Of a stretch of 17,254 bases of DNA, positions 6,031 through 12,099 are shown one piece after another (within the stretch, counting starts at the first letter, position 1; every line of letters starts with the position of its first letter). The stretch lies in assembly GCA_910588555.1 (NCBI GenBank), contig CAJUPC010000002.1:1-17254 (forward strand). The letters run 5' to 3'. A model generated the notes under the pieces. The model was not told the origin of the DNA, did no database searches, and saw nothing but the letters and a program-made list of their open reading frames with translations. The position numbers and the translations under genes are program-made. This DNA comes from Candidatus Gastranaerophilales bacterium. Its GTDB lineage: Bacteria > Cyanobacteriota > Vampirovibrionia > Gastranaerophilales > Gastranaerophilaceae.

Positions 6031-6651
6031 TTAATGCTCAAAATTCAATAGTTTAAAACCGCGTTTTTTCTTTTCGGCTTCAACATCAGGCAATTCATAA
6101 CATTTTATACATCTTGCTTCATAAGTTTCATCCCCGCCAATCATAATCAACGGTGAATTTTTATCCGCAGGCTTACCATCAATAAGTCTTTGAGTCCTAG
6201 TCGCATGCTCCGAACCGCATTTCATACAAACAGCATGAAGCTTATCTACCTTGGTTGCTATACACATTAATTCAGGCATACTTCCAAAAGGTTCTGCCTT
6301 AAAATCAAGCTCCAAACCCGTTCCGATAACCTTTTTGCCTTCATCCATAAGTTTTGAAATAACTTTTACAATATTTGAGTCAAAAAATTGAAGCTCATCA
6401 ATTGCAATAACTTCGTCATCAGGTTTTACAACGCTCATAATCTGAATTGCATGTTTAACCTTGATAGCGTCAAGCCACAAACCGTTTCTTGACTCAATGT
6501 AATCACCCTTTGCGCGTGTATCAACATCAGGAGAAATTACTTTAACTTTTCTTTTTGCAATAATAGAGCGTCTTATTCTTCTCAAAAGTTCTTCTGTTTT
6601 GCCGCAGCTCATCGGCCCTGTTATTAATTCAAATGAATAACCGTAGTTCAT
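6031..6651 (-). CDS. tdk: Thymidine kinase (type II, zinc-containing)
   Basis: This enzyme phosphorylates thymidine to dTMP with ATP in the pyrimidine salvage pathway (cytosolic). From the ATG at 6651 it has 206 residues, normal for the TK1-like family. Visible are the P-loop GPMSCGKT (12-19), Walker-B/catalytic IDELQFFD (84-91), the lasso segment GTGLELDFKAEPFG (110-123), and four zinc-site cysteines in CMKC (142/145) and CIKC (181/184). The frame could extend to a TTG at 6666, but GGGGA spaced about 6 bases before the ATG and the usual family start (MNYGYSFELITGPM) favour 6651. A TATAAT at 6686-6681 gives a predicted 5' UTR of about 22 nt. It stands alone between the 562-aa gene (172 bp downstream) and the TrmB/solute-binding pair. 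No terminator is obvious after its stop. Confidence 0.95.
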   Translation of the reverse strand: MNYGYSFELITGPMSCGKTEELLRRIRRSIIAKRKVKVISPDVDTRAKGDYIESRNGLWLDAIKVKHAIQIMSVVKPDDEVIAIDELQFFDSNIVKVISKLMDEGKKVIGTGLELDFKAEPFGSMPELMCIATKVDKLHAVCMKCGSEHATRTQRLIDGKPADKNSPLIMIGGDETYEARCIKCYELPDVEAEKKKRGFKLLNFEH

Positions 6652-6726
6652 TTTTGTCCCCAACAAATCTATCCCTTTTAATTATACATTCCTAAAATTT
6701 ATTTTAAAAGTTAATGTAAAAATTAG

Positions 6727-6780
6727 TTAAATTTTCAATACTTTGTCTCTTAGCTTTTTTACCCTCTGCGCTAATATTGG
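6727..6780 (-). pseudogene. In-frame duplicated 3' tail of the TrmB-type gene beyond its stop
   Basis: Directly after the TGA of the TrmB-type gene the same frame continues for 17 sense codons to a TAA at 6729-6727. They encode PILAQRVKKLRDKVLKI, almost repeating the gene's own end (GAGLKKLRDKVLKV). The two copies are 54 bp apart, exactly 18 codons. The simplest reading is a tandem duplication of the gene end, or a longer ancestral protein cut by a TGA. Nothing suggests TGA is recoded here. Confidence 0.55.
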
Positions 6781-7578
6781 TCATACTTTTAGGACTTTGT
6801 CGCGCAGTTTTTTCAACCCCGCACCATAGAAGTATCTTAATTGCTCGGGGAAGTTATCCTCAATATCAATCATGTACATATCATGAACAGAAAATGCCTT
6901 GATAAGAAAAACTATTTCAGGATTTTTTGTCCAAATAACATCGGGATTATAGTTTTTTGACGGGTTTGTAATCCCGAATAAACCCTCGTTATCATCTGCC
7001 GCAAGAAATATAAACTTACTTCTGTAATGCTCCAGCATCATTATGCCCGAATGCTCAAATACAGTTCCGAAATTGCACACAAAATTGTCGTATTTAACTA
7101 TTTTTATGTCCAAACCGCGGTGATATGCTTCTAAAAGATGCTGTTCAAGGTATTTAAAATCCTCCTCAAAAAGAGAAATATAAATATTTTTCTCTGCACT
7201 TTTGATAATCTCGATTATTTTATCAAGAATTTTAACTCTTCCCGTAATATTTAAAATCGGCTCGGTGTATTCTTCTTCTTTAATATTGGGAAGTTTTTTC
7301 TCAAGAAAATTAATAGTAGTATCTATTTTTCTTTTATATCTTTTGGTAAGTTCTTTGGGTTTAATCGGTGTGTAAGTAACGGGTTTGGTATTTGACGCAA
7401 TTGCAATATGCATACTTTCCAAAACTTTCAAAGTATCATAAGCTCTTGACTGCGGGATATTGGCAAGTTTGCTGATTTCGTATCCCGTTGCGGGGTATTT
7501 TTTCAGCATTGCAAGATAAACCTTTGACTGGTATTCGTTCAATCCTATTTCTTTAAGCTTTTCAACAATTTCGTCCAT
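6781..7578 (-). CDS. TrmB-family transcriptional regulator, 265 aa
   Basis: TrmB-type regulators couple a winged helix to a phospholipase-D-like sensor domain that binds sugars or other small ligands; most known members are archaeal. Here residues 1-75 form the wHTH (LKEIGLNEYQSKVYLAMLKK, GYEISKLANIPQSRAYDTLK with the recognition helix, then the wing). A Lys-rich helix (about 75-100, ELTKRYKRKIDTTINFLEKK) could dimerise. Residues 105-240 resemble the TrmB effector domain (ILDKIIEIIKSAEKNIYISL, LDIKIVKYDN, RSKFIFLAADD). There is no signal peptide. It starts 10 bp after the solute-binding lipoprotein gene; its only Shine-Dalgarno-like AAGGA lies inside that gene's last codons, so translational coupling is likely. 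It may respond to the lipoprotein's ligand (inference). A near-copy of its C-terminus follows the stop. Confidence 0.85.
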   Translation of the reverse strand: MDEIVEKLKEIGLNEYQSKVYLAMLKKYPATGYEISKLANIPQSRAYDTLKVLESMHIAIASNTKPVTYTPIKPKELTKRYKRKIDTTINFLEKKLPNIKEEEYTEPILNITGRVKILDKIIEIIKSAEKNIYISLFEEDFKYLEQHLLEAYHRGLDIKIVKYDNFVCNFGTVFEHSGIMMLEHYRSKFIFLAADDNEGLFGITNPSKNYNPDVIWTKNPEIVFLIKAFSVHDMYMIDIEDNFPEQLRYFYGAGLKKLRDKVLKV

Positions 7579-7588
7579 TTACAAAAAA

Positions 7589-8368
7589 TCAATCCTTTAA
7601 CTTCCACTTTTCCTGCATTCTAAAAAGTTTTCCTGTGCGTTGAAGATTTTCTATAACATAATCAATGCTTTCCAATAATCTTTCACTATCACTCTCTTTT
7701 CTTACTGCCACTGCATAAGGCTCTTTTGAATACCGTTTTGGCAGTACATGTACTGAACTGTCTTTTACTGCATAATTCATTAATATAGAGTCATCGGCAA
7801 CAATCCCGTCGGCTTTTCCGGCTTTTAAAGCCTTATATGCTTCACGATATGTTTTATAGCCTATAATTTCTACCTCAGGAACATTCGTTCTCAAAGTTCC
7901 CTCACTTGTAGAACCAAAAATAACAATCAGTCTTTTCCCTTGAAAATCTCTTAAGCTGGTCATATTGCTTGATTTATTAACAAGAATTGCCTGTCCTGCA
8001 TAATAGTACGGGGCAGAAAAATTCAAAATCTGCAGTCTGTTATTGGTAATTGACATTGTTGCAGCGAGCATATCTACTTCGCCTGAACTAAGTTTGATAA
8101 TTCTGTCAGAAGCTGTAACGGGAACAAATTCAATCTTTTTTTCACTGCCCAAAATGCCTTTTGCAAGCTGCTTTGCAAGCTCAATATCATATCCTGTAAG
8201 GTTTCCTTTTTGGTCCCTGAAACCAAACGGTGCAGTATCGTCACGAACTCCGACAATAAGTTTTCCTCGTTCTAATATTTTTGTCAAATCATCTTTCGGC
8301 ACTTCCTTTTTGACGCAAGCCGTAAAAATAAAACAACATAATAATAAAAGAATTATATTTTTAAACAT
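7589..8368 (-). CDS. Family-3 extracellular solute-binding lipoprotein (amino-acid type)
   Basis: This is a periplasmic binding protein of the SBP_bac_3 family, which usually delivers polar amino acids to an ABC importer. The 259-residue length is typical. Residues 1-18 form a lipoprotein signal (MFKNIILLLLCCFIFTAC, lipid anchor at Cys18; Phe at -3 is slightly unusual). The family signature GYDIELAKQLAKGI is at 59-72. The two-lobe hallmarks follow: DRIIKLSSGEVDMLAATMSI (88-107), LRDFQGKRLIVIFGSTSEGT (139-158) and KAGKADGIVADDSIL (182-196). No permease or ATPase gene is next to it; its partner is the TrmB-type regulator 10 bp downstream, so it may serve sensing or a transporter encoded elsewhere. 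GAGGG lies about 6 bases before the ATG. The specificity cannot be read reliably. Confidence 0.92.
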   Translation of the reverse strand: MFKNIILLLLCCFIFTACVKKEVPKDDLTKILERGKLIVGVRDDTAPFGFRDQKGNLTGYDIELAKQLAKGILGSEKKIEFVPVTASDRIIKLSSGEVDMLAATMSITNNRLQILNFSAPYYYAGQAILVNKSSNMTSLRDFQGKRLIVIFGSTSEGTLRTNVPEVEIIGYKTYREAYKALKAGKADGIVADDSILMNYAVKDSSVHVLPKRYSKEPYAVAVRKESDSERLLESIDYVIENLQRTGKLFRMQEKWKLKD

Positions 8369-8389
8369 AAAAAACCCTCTTTTTATGCA

Positions 8390-8419
8390 ATTTTACTTTA
8401 AATAAGCAAAAAAAGTCAA
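8390..8419 (-). promoter_or_regulatory. Promoter of the solute-binding protein / TrmB pair
   Basis: Minus-strand TTGACT (8419-8414) and TAAAAT (8395-8390), spacer 18. It gives a predicted 5' UTR of about 15 nt containing the GAGGG ribosome-binding site. Confidence 0.55.
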
Positions 8420-8548
8420 TCATTTAAACAAATAGCCCGCTTGAATAACCGCTTACGGCAATGTTTATCACAACGAATAAAGTACATAATCTAGTATCAG
8501 TTTTTTAAAAAAAATTTTTTAGGGTTTTTAGAAAAAAACTCTCAACAC

Positions 8549-8556
8549 AAGGAGGT
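8549..8556 (+). promoter_or_regulatory. Strong Shine-Dalgarno of the SLH gene
   Basis: AAGGAGGT lies 4 bases before the ATG at 8561, the fullest anti-16S match in the window, fitting an abundant protein. Upstream (8501-8521) is an alternating T6/A8/T6 tract that could bend DNA or form an AT hairpin. No strong -35/-10 pair is seen; CATAAT at 8485-8490 is the best -10. Confidence 0.7.
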
Positions 8557-8560
8557 AAAA

Positions 8561-10597
8561 ATGACTATTAAAAAACTTACTGTGGCAGCTGCAATTGCCG
8601 TTGGAATAGCAACGTGTTCCTTGAATCAGGCAATGGCGGCTTGTCCTTGCGCAATCCCTGAAACACCGGCACCTTGCGCAGAAGCGTTACCTGTAGTAAC
8701 AGGACCGGCATGCCCCTGCACACAAACACCAAAATGCGACAAATGCGAAAAAGCATTACCCGACTGCGACTGCCAAAAAGCAGATCCGTGTAATGACCCG
8801 TGCGACCCGTGCGAAAAAAAGAAATCTGACTGCGGATGTAACGATGAAATCAGCTGTGACAAACCCGCAGAACCGGCTTGTGCAGTTTGTCCTCAAACAG
8901 GTAAACCGTCAAGAAATGATATGAAACAAGTTTACGGTTATCCGAACGCAATTTATGGTACAAACAATTACGTTGGTGAACCTGCAAACTCTATCCTTTC
9001 TACAGAAAACGTACTTAACGGCTGTTCTGCAAGCAGAATGTCTTCTCACATCAACGGTACAACTGTTTCATCAATGGGACAGGTTACAGGTGCGGCTGCT
9101 GAAATGCCTTGCTTAAATGAAGCTCCGACCCGTCACAACGGTATCATGATTGACAGAAACGAAAGATTAATGGACGGCAACAACTGCCCTATCGATTTTC
9201 AATCAACAAACTCAATTGACGCGGTAAGAAAATCTTTCGTACCTTACGAAATTCCTAACCAGATTATGCAGACAACAGGTGCTGCCGCAAACCTTGGCGG
9301 ATGCCAATTTCCCGACGTGCCAAACGGTTTTTGGGCAGCATGCGACATCGACAAATTAGCTATTAACGATGTTGTTGTAGGCTATCCTGACGGTTACTTC
9401 AAACCGAACAGAAACATTACACGTGCAGAATTTGCAACAATCTTGGTAAAAGGTTTCAACCTTGACAAATGCGATATGCCTCGCGAAGGTTTATTCAAAG
9501 ACGTTCCGATGAGCAACTGGGCTAACCCTGCAATTGCTAAAGCTGTTGACGAAGACTTGTTAAAAGGTTATCCTGACGGAAACTTCAAACCCAACCATCC
9601 TGTAACAAGGGTTGAAGCATTGTCAACAATTGCAAAAGGTATGACTTGCGACATCGACCAGTGCAAAGCTGACGAAATCTTAAGCAAATATGCAGACGGC
9701 GCTTCTGTACCTAACTGGGCAAGAATTCCGGTTGCAAAATCATTGGAAAACGGTGCATTAAAAGATATGCCTAATCCGAACATGATTATGCCTAACAAAG
9801 AAGCTTCTCGTGCAGAAGTAGCAGCAATGATGCAAACAGTTCGTGTAGCTTTAGGTTACGACACTAACCCGAAAACTGCTAACAACATCTGCCCTGCTTG
9901 CCCTGTAAACAAAAACGCTTTTGTTGAACAGGAAGAAATCGTAAAAATTCCTACATTGAAAGTTAAAATGATTGACCAGTTGACTGCAAAATCATCTCAC
10001 GTAGGTCAATACTTCAGAGCAAACACTCTTGAAGACGTAACAATCAACGGTGTAACTTATCCTTGCGGTTCAACCGTAACAGGTCAGGTTGTAGAAGTTA
10101 TCAGACCTTCAGGCTGTGATAAAGGTGCATTGAAACTTTCATTCACATCAATCAAAAACGGTGATTGCAACACAAAATTACCTAAACAAATCTTGCAGGC
10201 ACAAGTAAACAAATCAAAACAGGTAAACCCTGTAGCAAGATTGGTTGAAGCACCGTTCACACTTGCAGGTTCGTTAGTAGGTATCGCAGGCAGAACAGTC
10301 GGCGGTGTAGTAACTAACTTAGGTAACGCTGTAGAAAACGTATCAAACGACGCAGGTTATATGTTAGGTCACGTATTCCAGGGACAATTCGGTGCAGCTG
10401 CACGTAACCTTGGTGACGGTATCTGGGAAACAGTTAAGGCTCCTATCGACGTAACAAGAACAGCATTATCAGGTACAATGGGCTTATTCCAGACAACAGG
10501 CGACGAATTTGCTTACCTTGTAGACCCTCGCGGATACAAAATATCTGCAGTTAATCCAAGAGAACACATTACTATTGCATTCGGCTGTAGCGAATAG
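8561..10597 (+). CDS. Secreted SLH-domain protein with Cys-rich N-terminal region, 678 aa
   Basis: This is probably an abundant envelope protein linking the outer layer to the cell wall polymer. Residues 1-26 are a Sec signal peptide (MTIKKLTVAAAIAVGIATCS, ending QAMA). Residues 28-110 hold 17 cysteines, many in CPC, CDC, CGC or CxxC spacing (Cys28/30, 51/53, 59/62, 69/71, 77/81/84, 91/93, 107/110), rich in Pro, Lys and Asp. Three S-layer-homology repeats follow at about 249-302 (GYPDGYFKPNRNITRAEFA), 312-362 (GYPDGNFKPNHPVTRVEAL) and 375-428 (degenerate). Residues 455-550 look beta-rich (IPTLKVKMIDQLTAKSSHVG, VTINGVTYPCGSTVTGQVVE), and 560-640 is Gly/Ala-rich and amphipathic. In cyanobacteria SLH domains occur in outer-membrane porins, but there is no porin barrel here. 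The preference for C-ending codons (AAC, GAC, TTC) suggests high expression. Confidence 0.9.
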   Translation: MTIKKLTVAAAIAVGIATCSLNQAMAACPCAIPETPAPCAEALPVVTGPACPCTQTPKCDKCEKALPDCDCQKADPCNDPCDPCEKKKSDCGCNDEISCDKPAEPACAVCPQTGKPSRNDMKQVYGYPNAIYGTNNYVGEPANSILSTENVLNGCSASRMSSHINGTTVSSMGQVTGAAAEMPCLNEAPTRHNGIMIDRNERLMDGNNCPIDFQSTNSIDAVRKSFVPYEIPNQIMQTTGAAANLGGCQFPDVPNGFWAACDIDKLAINDVVVGYPDGYFKPNRNITRAEFATILVKGFNLDKCDMPREGLFKDVPMSNWANPAIAKAVDEDLLKGYPDGNFKPNHPVTRVEALSTIAKGMTCDIDQCKADEILSKYADGASVPNWARIPVAKSLENGALKDMPNPNMIMPNKEASRAEVAAMMQTVRVALGYDTNPKTANNICPACPVNKNAFVEQEEIVKIPTLKVKMIDQLTAKSSHVGQYFRANTLEDVTINGVTYPCGSTVTGQVVEVIRPSGCDKGALKLSFTSIKNGDCNTKLPKQILQAQVNKSKQVNPVARLVEAPFTLAGSLVGIAGRTVGGVVTNLGNAVENVSNDAGYMLGHVFQGQFGAAARNLGDGIWETVKAPIDVTRTALSGTMGLFQTTGDEFAYLVDPRGYKISAVNPREHITIAFGCSE

Positions 10598-10598
10598 C

Positions 10599-10721
10599 GC
10601 GAGCGAGCATAGGGCACTCTGCCGAACAAACGATTAAGTATCGTTTGTGAGAGGAAATGGTGTTGGCTTGTGTTCAACAAGACAAGCAGAGCCGTAGACC
10701 CGTTTAATGCGAGCAAGCGTA
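10599..10721 (+). ncRNA. Candidate structured RNA element in the SLH 3' region, flanked by short direct repeats
   Basis: Directly after the SLH stop, a folded region can be drawn. A closing helix pairs GG..CTCTGC (10613-10622, two-base bulge) with GCAGAGCC (10686-10693). It encloses a 9-bp hairpin ACAAACGAT/ATCGTTTGT (10626-10648) and a 5-bp hairpin CTTGT/ACAAG (10667-10681), giving a three-way junction. Outside it, near-identical 13-mers occur at 10599-10611 (GCGAGCGAGCATA) and 10709-10721 (GCGAGCAAGCGTA). No open frame is convincing. It could be a 3'-UTR-derived small RNA, an mRNA stabiliser or a small repeat element. No known RNA family is recognised. Confidence 0.4.
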
Positions 10722-10770
10722 ATAACCGAAAAATAACAAACAAAACAGTAATTATTTTCAACGCCTGTGG

Positions 10771-10808
10771 AAACCGATATTCTTAAAGAATATCGGTTTC
10801 TTTTTTTT
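10771..10808 (+). terminator. Strong Rho-independent terminator of the SLH transcript
   Basis: A perfect 14-bp inverted repeat AAACCGATATTCTT/AAGAATATCGGTTT (10771-10784 / 10786-10799) is followed by C and eight T's. It ends the SLH transcript about 210 bases after the stop codon. Confidence 0.88.
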
Positions 10809-10809
10809 G

Positions 10810-10845
10810 ACACTTGACAAAAAACCCCTGACCAACATGTATAAA
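10810..10845 (+). promoter_or_regulatory. Upstream promoter-like element of the second pilin gene (P1)
   Basis: ACACTTGACAAAAAAC (10810-10825) contains a perfect TTGACA. Downstream, TATAAA at 10840-10845 leaves a long 20-base spacer. The same 16-mer recurs at 10863-10878. Confidence 0.4.
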
Positions 10846-10862
10846 ATATATTCGATGTAGGC

Positions 10863-10895
10863 ACACTTGACAAAAAACGAAATATAGTAAATAAT
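10863..10895 (+). promoter_or_regulatory. Main promoter of the second pilin gene (P2)
   Basis: TTGACA at 10867-10872 and AATAAT at 10890-10895 are spaced by exactly 17 bases, giving a start near 10902. The ribosome-binding site GGAGG (10912-10916) lies 7 bases before the ATG at 10924. Confidence 0.65.
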
Positions 10896-10923
10896 GAGTA
10901 AATAGAAAAACGGAGGTATTTAT

Positions 10924-12041
10924 ATGTCAAGATTTAAGCATAGTGCTGTGATTGCCCCCCCCCCGACACTATCGGTCTAAACTTTTTTAGGGCATTTACT
11001 TTAGCGGAGCTTTTAATCACTTTAGCAATCATTGGTGTGGTTGCGGTTATTGTGTTGCCTAGTTTAATGACTAATGTTAATGACAGGGTTAATGCAGAAA
11101 AAATTAGAAGTGCGAAGTACAAGTTTACTAAAGCTACGGACCACATGAAATCTCTTGGACTTATTGGTCCTTATTCCAGTACGGACGCGTTTGTGGATGA
11201 ACTGCAAAAGTATTTCAAGATTGCTAAACGTTGTGATGCAGAGCATATTAGAGCGTGTTGGCCGACGGATACCGTTAAATTAGAAGACGGGAAAGAATGG
11301 AAAATTGCTAAAACCAAAACAGGCAAACAGTTAAAAATGAATACCGATGATACACATGATTATACAAGTAATAACGTAGCAATTATTACTGCTGACGGTA
11401 CACCGATGATTTTAAACTACAACAAGAAATGTGAGTCATTAGACCCTATGAAAACTTATGGGTGGTCAACTTCTAACGGTAAGCCTGAAACTAATGCAAC
11501 GGCAGGATGTGTTGCAGCGGTGTTTGAAATAAATGGTACATCAAGACCAAATACATTTAGAAAAGATGTTGTGGCGTTTAACGCGAACGGTTTAGGAAGC
11601 GCTTGCGCACTGGAAATCGATGGCAAATGTTTTGGCGCTCCATTCAGTCCAACACCGATGACTTATGCAGAATGCGAAGCTGCCGTAGCAGAAGGTAAAT
11701 TAGGAATAAAAGCTTGCTACTATGACAACGACTACTGGGCAGGTGCAGTAAAACAGTGTGGCGGTGTTGATAAAATGCCAACCAAGGCTGATTTAGGTAA
11801 AATTGCCTCTCTCCTTTACGAAGGCAATCCAACAGTAGGTGCTGAACAAGATGTATATGACCTAACTTACAACGGCAAAGCCCCTGAATATGGACTTCCT
11901 GAACCGTACTTCTACGTTTGGTCTGGTGAGGAGTACAATAGCGGCGGCGCGTACAACAGGTACTTCGACACCACGGGCACGTACTGGAGCGACTACAGCC
12001 GCGGCTACTCCCTCAGTTTGGGCCTGTGTTTAGGTGAGTAA
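10924..12041 (+). CDS. Type IV pilin-like protein with DGR-type variable C-terminus; frame broken by a poly-C tract
   Basis: GGAGG and the ATG at 10924 open a frame reading MSRFKHSAVIAPPPTLSV and then stop. After the C10 tract another frame carries an unmistakable prepilin signal, RAFTLAELLITLAIIGVVAV (cleavage after Ala, Glu at +5, hydrophobic N-terminal helix), and stays open to 12041. That second frame has no start codon before the signal; its first possible start (GTG 11037) lies inside the hydrophobic helix. With 11 C's the whole reads as about 372 residues (8 C's also restores the frame). The mature part matches the paralogue at 1-707, with conserved cysteines and motifs (PMKTYGWSTSNGKPETNATA, ADLGKIASLLYEGNP), and ends in a VWSGEE...W...GLC variable segment. 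It is presumably a surface pilin or adhesin (inferred). A terminator follows. Confidence 0.8.
10955..10964 (+). repeat. C10 homopolymer tract in the pilin leader, putative phase-variation switch
   Basis: Ten consecutive C's in an AT-rich genome lie 31 bases after the pilin ATG. At 10 C's the leader frame ends at TAA 10978-10980; at 8 or 11 C's it joins the prepilin frame. Slipped-strand mispairing at such tracts is a known on/off mechanism for surface genes in other bacteria. Confidence 0.85.
11907..12017 (+). other. Putative DGR variable region VR2 (end of second pilin-like gene)
   Basis: This 37-codon block is the counterpart of 573-683. Variable codons are nearly all NNC (TAC, AGC, GGC, AAC, ACC, GAC, CTC), while intervening codons (TTC, TGG, GCG, AGG, ACG, CGC, TCC) equal VR1 to the base. 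It ends 8 codons before the stop, as usual for DGR targets. The inferred template would carry AAC at the variable sites. Confidence 0.72.
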
Positions 12042-12062
12042 TTATTCCAAAGAAGTTTTGCA

Positions 12063-12091
12063 AGTCGGGTTTAATAAACCCGGCTTTTTTA
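12063..12091 (+). terminator. Rho-independent terminator of the second pilin gene
   Basis: A 10-bp stem AGTCGGGTTT/AAACCCGGCT (one G-T pair, three-base loop) followed by a T run, 22 bases after the stop and before the convergent kinase gene. Confidence 0.88.
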
Positions 12092-12099
12092 TTAAAACC

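Noticed and set aside
6031..6666. TTG at 6666 as the start of thymidine kinase
   Set aside because: The ATG at 6651 has a GGGGA at good spacing and matches family N-termini. An AGGGA before the TTG keeps it possible but less likely.
6781..6783. TGA recoded as an amino acid (alternative genetic code)
   Set aside because: Other genes that end in TAA contain no in-frame TGA, and the solute-binding gene itself ends in TGA at the expected length. The downstream repeat is better explained by duplication or a nonsense change.
10598..10770. DGR template repeat hidden in the SLH-pilin spacer
   Set aside because: It does not contain the invariant codons shared by the two variable blocks (GCG, AGG, ACG, TGG, CGC at the right spacing) nor AAC-rich stretches.
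10634..10930. Minus-strand open frames across the SLH-pilin spacer (also 10513-10761 and 10934-11146)
   Set aside because: They run through a strong plus-strand terminator and promoters, have no ribosome-binding sites and show no recognisable protein features.
11037..12041. GTG at 11037 as the true start of the second pilin-like protein
   Set aside because: It lies inside the hydrophobic prepilin helix (FTLAELLITLAIIG is encoded before it), so the protein would lose its signal. The ribosome-binding site and ATG at 10924 are the proper start.
1..12041. The two pilin genes as ends of a composite transposon or integrated element
   Set aside because: No transposase, integrase, inverted repeats or target duplications are visible, and the interval holds core genes such as lepA. 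Gene duplication is sufficient.
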